Positions 6,713 to 7,795 of a stretch of DNA of 7,795 nucleotides are shown here, piece after piece. The DNA lies in contig JAQBZY010000051.1 in the NCBI GenBank assembly GCA_027620395.1, positions 1 to 7,795 of the forward strand, given 5' to 3'. The stretch comes from Pseudomonadota bacterium (lineage in GTDB: Bacteria; Pseudomonadota; Alphaproteobacteria; Rhodospirillales; Casp-alpha2). The translations under genes and the position numbers were made by a program. The first letter of the stretch is position 1, and each line of letters begins with the position of its first letter. Under the pieces are notes generated by a model that had not been told where the DNA came from, ran no database searches, and saw only the letters and a list, made by a program, of their open reading frames with translations.

Positions 6713-7609
6713 TCAGATGTTGGGCCGCGTCGACAGCGCCCGCTCGAGCACTGCCGTGACGCGGGCCCGCTCGTCGCCTTCGAGCGTCAGCCTGGGCGGG
6801 CGCACCCACTCCGATCCCTCGCCGGTCATCTGGTTGGCGAGCTTGATCATCTGGACCAGCTTGACGTCGCAATCCAAATGCAGAAGCGGCATGAACCATT
6901 TATAAAGTGCGTGCGCCTCGGCGACCCGACCGGCCCGCGCCAGCTTGAACAGCGCCACCGCTTCCGCCGGGAATGAATTGACCAGACCGGACACCCAACC
7001 CTCGGCGCCGAATAGAACGTTTTCCAGCACCAGATCGTCGACACCGCAGAAAATCGTGTAGCGGCCGCCGACGACGTTCAGCATGTCGGTAATACGGCGG
7101 CTATCGTGCGACGATTCCTTGACTGCGACAATGCTCTCACAATCGGAAAGCATGGCGAGATCCTCGGGCGTCAGATCGACGCCATAGGCGACGCGGTTGT
7201 TGTAGATCATGATCGGCAGATCGGTGCCAGCGGCGATATCCCTAAAATGCCGGACCGCTTCGCGGGAATCCTGCTTGTAGACCAGGCAAGGCAGCACCAT
7301 CAGGCCGGCACACCCGGCGCGGCGGGCACGCTTGGCAAATTGGATTCCGAAATCGGTGGTGTATTCGGCGACGCCGGACAGCACCGGCACCCGGCCGGCG
7401 GCGGCTTCGACGGCGGCGCTGAGCACGCTTTCCTTCTCGTCCGCCGTGAGTGATGTATTCTCGCCCAAGGTGCCGAGCATCACGAAACCACCGACGCCGG
7501 CTTTGAGGCAGCTTTCAATGTGCCGGCCGGTCGCCTCGAGATCGAGGGTGCCGCCCTTGACAAATTCAGTCATCAGCGCTGGATAGACGCCGGTCCAAGC
7601 CGTGCTCAT
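6713..7609 (-). CDS. hypD: DHDPS-superfamily enzyme, likely pyrroline-4-hydroxy-2-carboxylate deaminase
   Basis: A 298-residue class I aldolase-like TIM barrel of the DapA/NanA superfamily. The Schiff-base lysine is Lys164 in IVAVKESSHDS, with Tyr136 in IMIYNNRVAYG, and the substrate carboxylate loop is GTLGENTSLT (46-55). It lacks features expected of dihydrodipicolinate synthase: the second Thr of TTGE is Leu48, the YY pair is replaced by CL (108-109), and the Arg five residues after the catalytic Tyr is Ala141. With the epimerase and D-amino acid oxidase genes next door, the best call is the deaminase that turns pyrroline-4-hydroxy-2-carboxylate into 2-oxoglutarate semialdehyde plus ammonia. 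The frame is open to a TTG at 7624, and an ATG at 7621 is also possible. ATG 7609 is preferred because GAGG lies 6 nt upstream. It is the first gene of the operon, behind a candidate promoter. Confidence 0.82.
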   Translation of the reverse strand: MSTAWTGVYPALMTEFVKGGTLDLEATGRHIESCLKAGVGGFVMLGTLGENTSLTADEKESVLSAAVEAAAGRVPVLSGVAEYTTDFGIQFAKRARRAGCAGLMVLPCLVYKQDSREAVRHFRDIAAGTDLPIMIYNNRVAYGVDLTPEDLAMLSDCESIVAVKESSHDSRRITDMLNVVGGRYTIFCGVDDLVLENVLFGAEGWVSGLVNSFPAEAVALFKLARAGRVAEAHALYKWFMPLLHLDCDVKLVQMIKLANQMTGEGSEWVRPPRLTLEGDERARVTAVLERALSTRPNI

Positions 7610-7615
7610 ATGCGG

Positions 7616-7619
7616 CCTC
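7616..7619 (-). promoter_or_regulatory. Shine-Dalgarno deciding the hypD start
   Basis: GAGG on the minus strand, 6 nt before the ATG at 7609. The alternative starts at 7621 (ATG) and 7624 (TTG) have no comparable purine-rich site at the right distance. Confidence 0.5.
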
Positions 7620-7641
7620 ATCAATCAATGTCGCGGCCGGT

Positions 7642-7670
7642 ATTATCGGACAGCACGGACCCGATGTCAC
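7642..7670 (-). promoter_or_regulatory. Candidate sigma-70 promoter of the hydroxyproline operon
   Basis: On the minus strand: GTGACA (7670-7665, five of six to TTGACA), a 17-nt spacer, then GATAAT (7647-7642, five of six to TATAAT). It lies in the 100-bp gap between the stop of the upstream gene and the hypD-like ATG. The transcript would start near 7635, with a leader of about 26 nt. If real, the operon can be read independently of the upstream CoA-transferase gene. No obvious operator palindrome was seen beside it. Confidence 0.45.
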
Positions 7671-7709
7671 TCCCGGCGAGGCCGCCATCGAGGTTCCACC
7701 CGTTGCCGC

Positions 7710-7795
7710 TTACACCGCTTTCTCCGTTCTGAGTTTTGCAATCGCCAGCGCGTCGTAGCCAAGCTCGGCGAGGATCGCGTCCGTATCCTGACCGA
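7710..7795 (-). CDS. C-terminal end of a probable CaiB/BaiF (family III) CoA-transferase (partial)
   Basis: Reading the minus strand from the window end gives 27 complete codons before a TAA at 7712-7710: GQDTDAILAELGYDALAIAK followed by LRTEKAV. This resembles the C-terminal tail of family III CoA-transferases, where a G-x-[HQ]-T-[DE]-x-[IV]-L-x-E-L-G-Y stretch is followed by an I-x-x-L-R-x-x-x-[AV]-[VI] ending. Those enzymes move CoA between carboxylic acids (formyl-CoA transferase, carnitine CoA-transferase, alpha-methylacyl-CoA racemase). The catalytic Asp and the rest of the protein are outside the window, so the substrate cannot be given and the family call rests on this short tail only. 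It runs in the same direction as the hydroxyproline operon, 100 bp upstream of it. Confidence 0.6.
   Translation of the reverse strand, partial: GQDTDAILAELGYDALAIAKLRTEKAV

Overview
The window is GC-rich chromosomal DNA with tight, well-packed genes. Protein style, codon use and gene order (a UvrD/PcrA helicase followed by PrmA with overlapping codons) suggest an alphaproteobacterium, possibly Rhodospirillales-like. That placement is inference. There are no phage genes, transposases, CRISPR arrays, tRNAs or rRNAs.

Layout: (1) Positions 1-2493, plus strand: a housekeeping run made of the C-terminal part of a UvrD/PcrA-type helicase (cut by the window start), the ribosomal protein L11 methyltransferase PrmA, and a small three-helix membrane protein. 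All three are joined by ATGA stop/start overlaps. (2) Positions 2535-2783, minus strand: a small lipoprotein that converges on that run. (3) Positions 2935-3780, plus strand: a PhyH-family Fe(II)/2-oxoglutarate dioxygenase, divergent from the lipoprotein, with a candidate promoter in the gap. (4) Positions 3894-4436, plus strand: a Prx5-type peroxiredoxin, preceded by a gap holding three copies of an AATCGA-type repeat. (5) Positions 4443-7609, minus strand: a compact three-gene operon read hypD-like deaminase, then hypO-like FAD oxidoreductase, then hypE-like epimerase, with gaps of 6 and 17 nt and a candidate sigma-70 promoter just upstream. (6) Positions 7710-7795, minus strand: the last codons of another gene, probably a CaiB/BaiF (family III) CoA-transferase, cut by the window end.

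The three-gene operon is the main metabolic content. It matches the bacterial trans-4-hydroxy-L-proline catabolic route. The epimerase would make cis-4-hydroxy-D-proline, the FAD enzyme would oxidise it to pyrroline-4-hydroxy-2-carboxylate, and the DHDPS-superfamily enzyme would deaminate and dehydrate that to 2-oxoglutarate semialdehyde. The last enzyme, a semialdehyde dehydrogenase giving 2-oxoglutarate, is not in the window. Neither are a regulator or a transporter. No clearly novel system is visible. The best leads are the substrate of the PhyH dioxygenase beside this operon, the altered DHDPS active-site residues in the deaminase, and the repeat cluster upstream of the peroxiredoxin gene.
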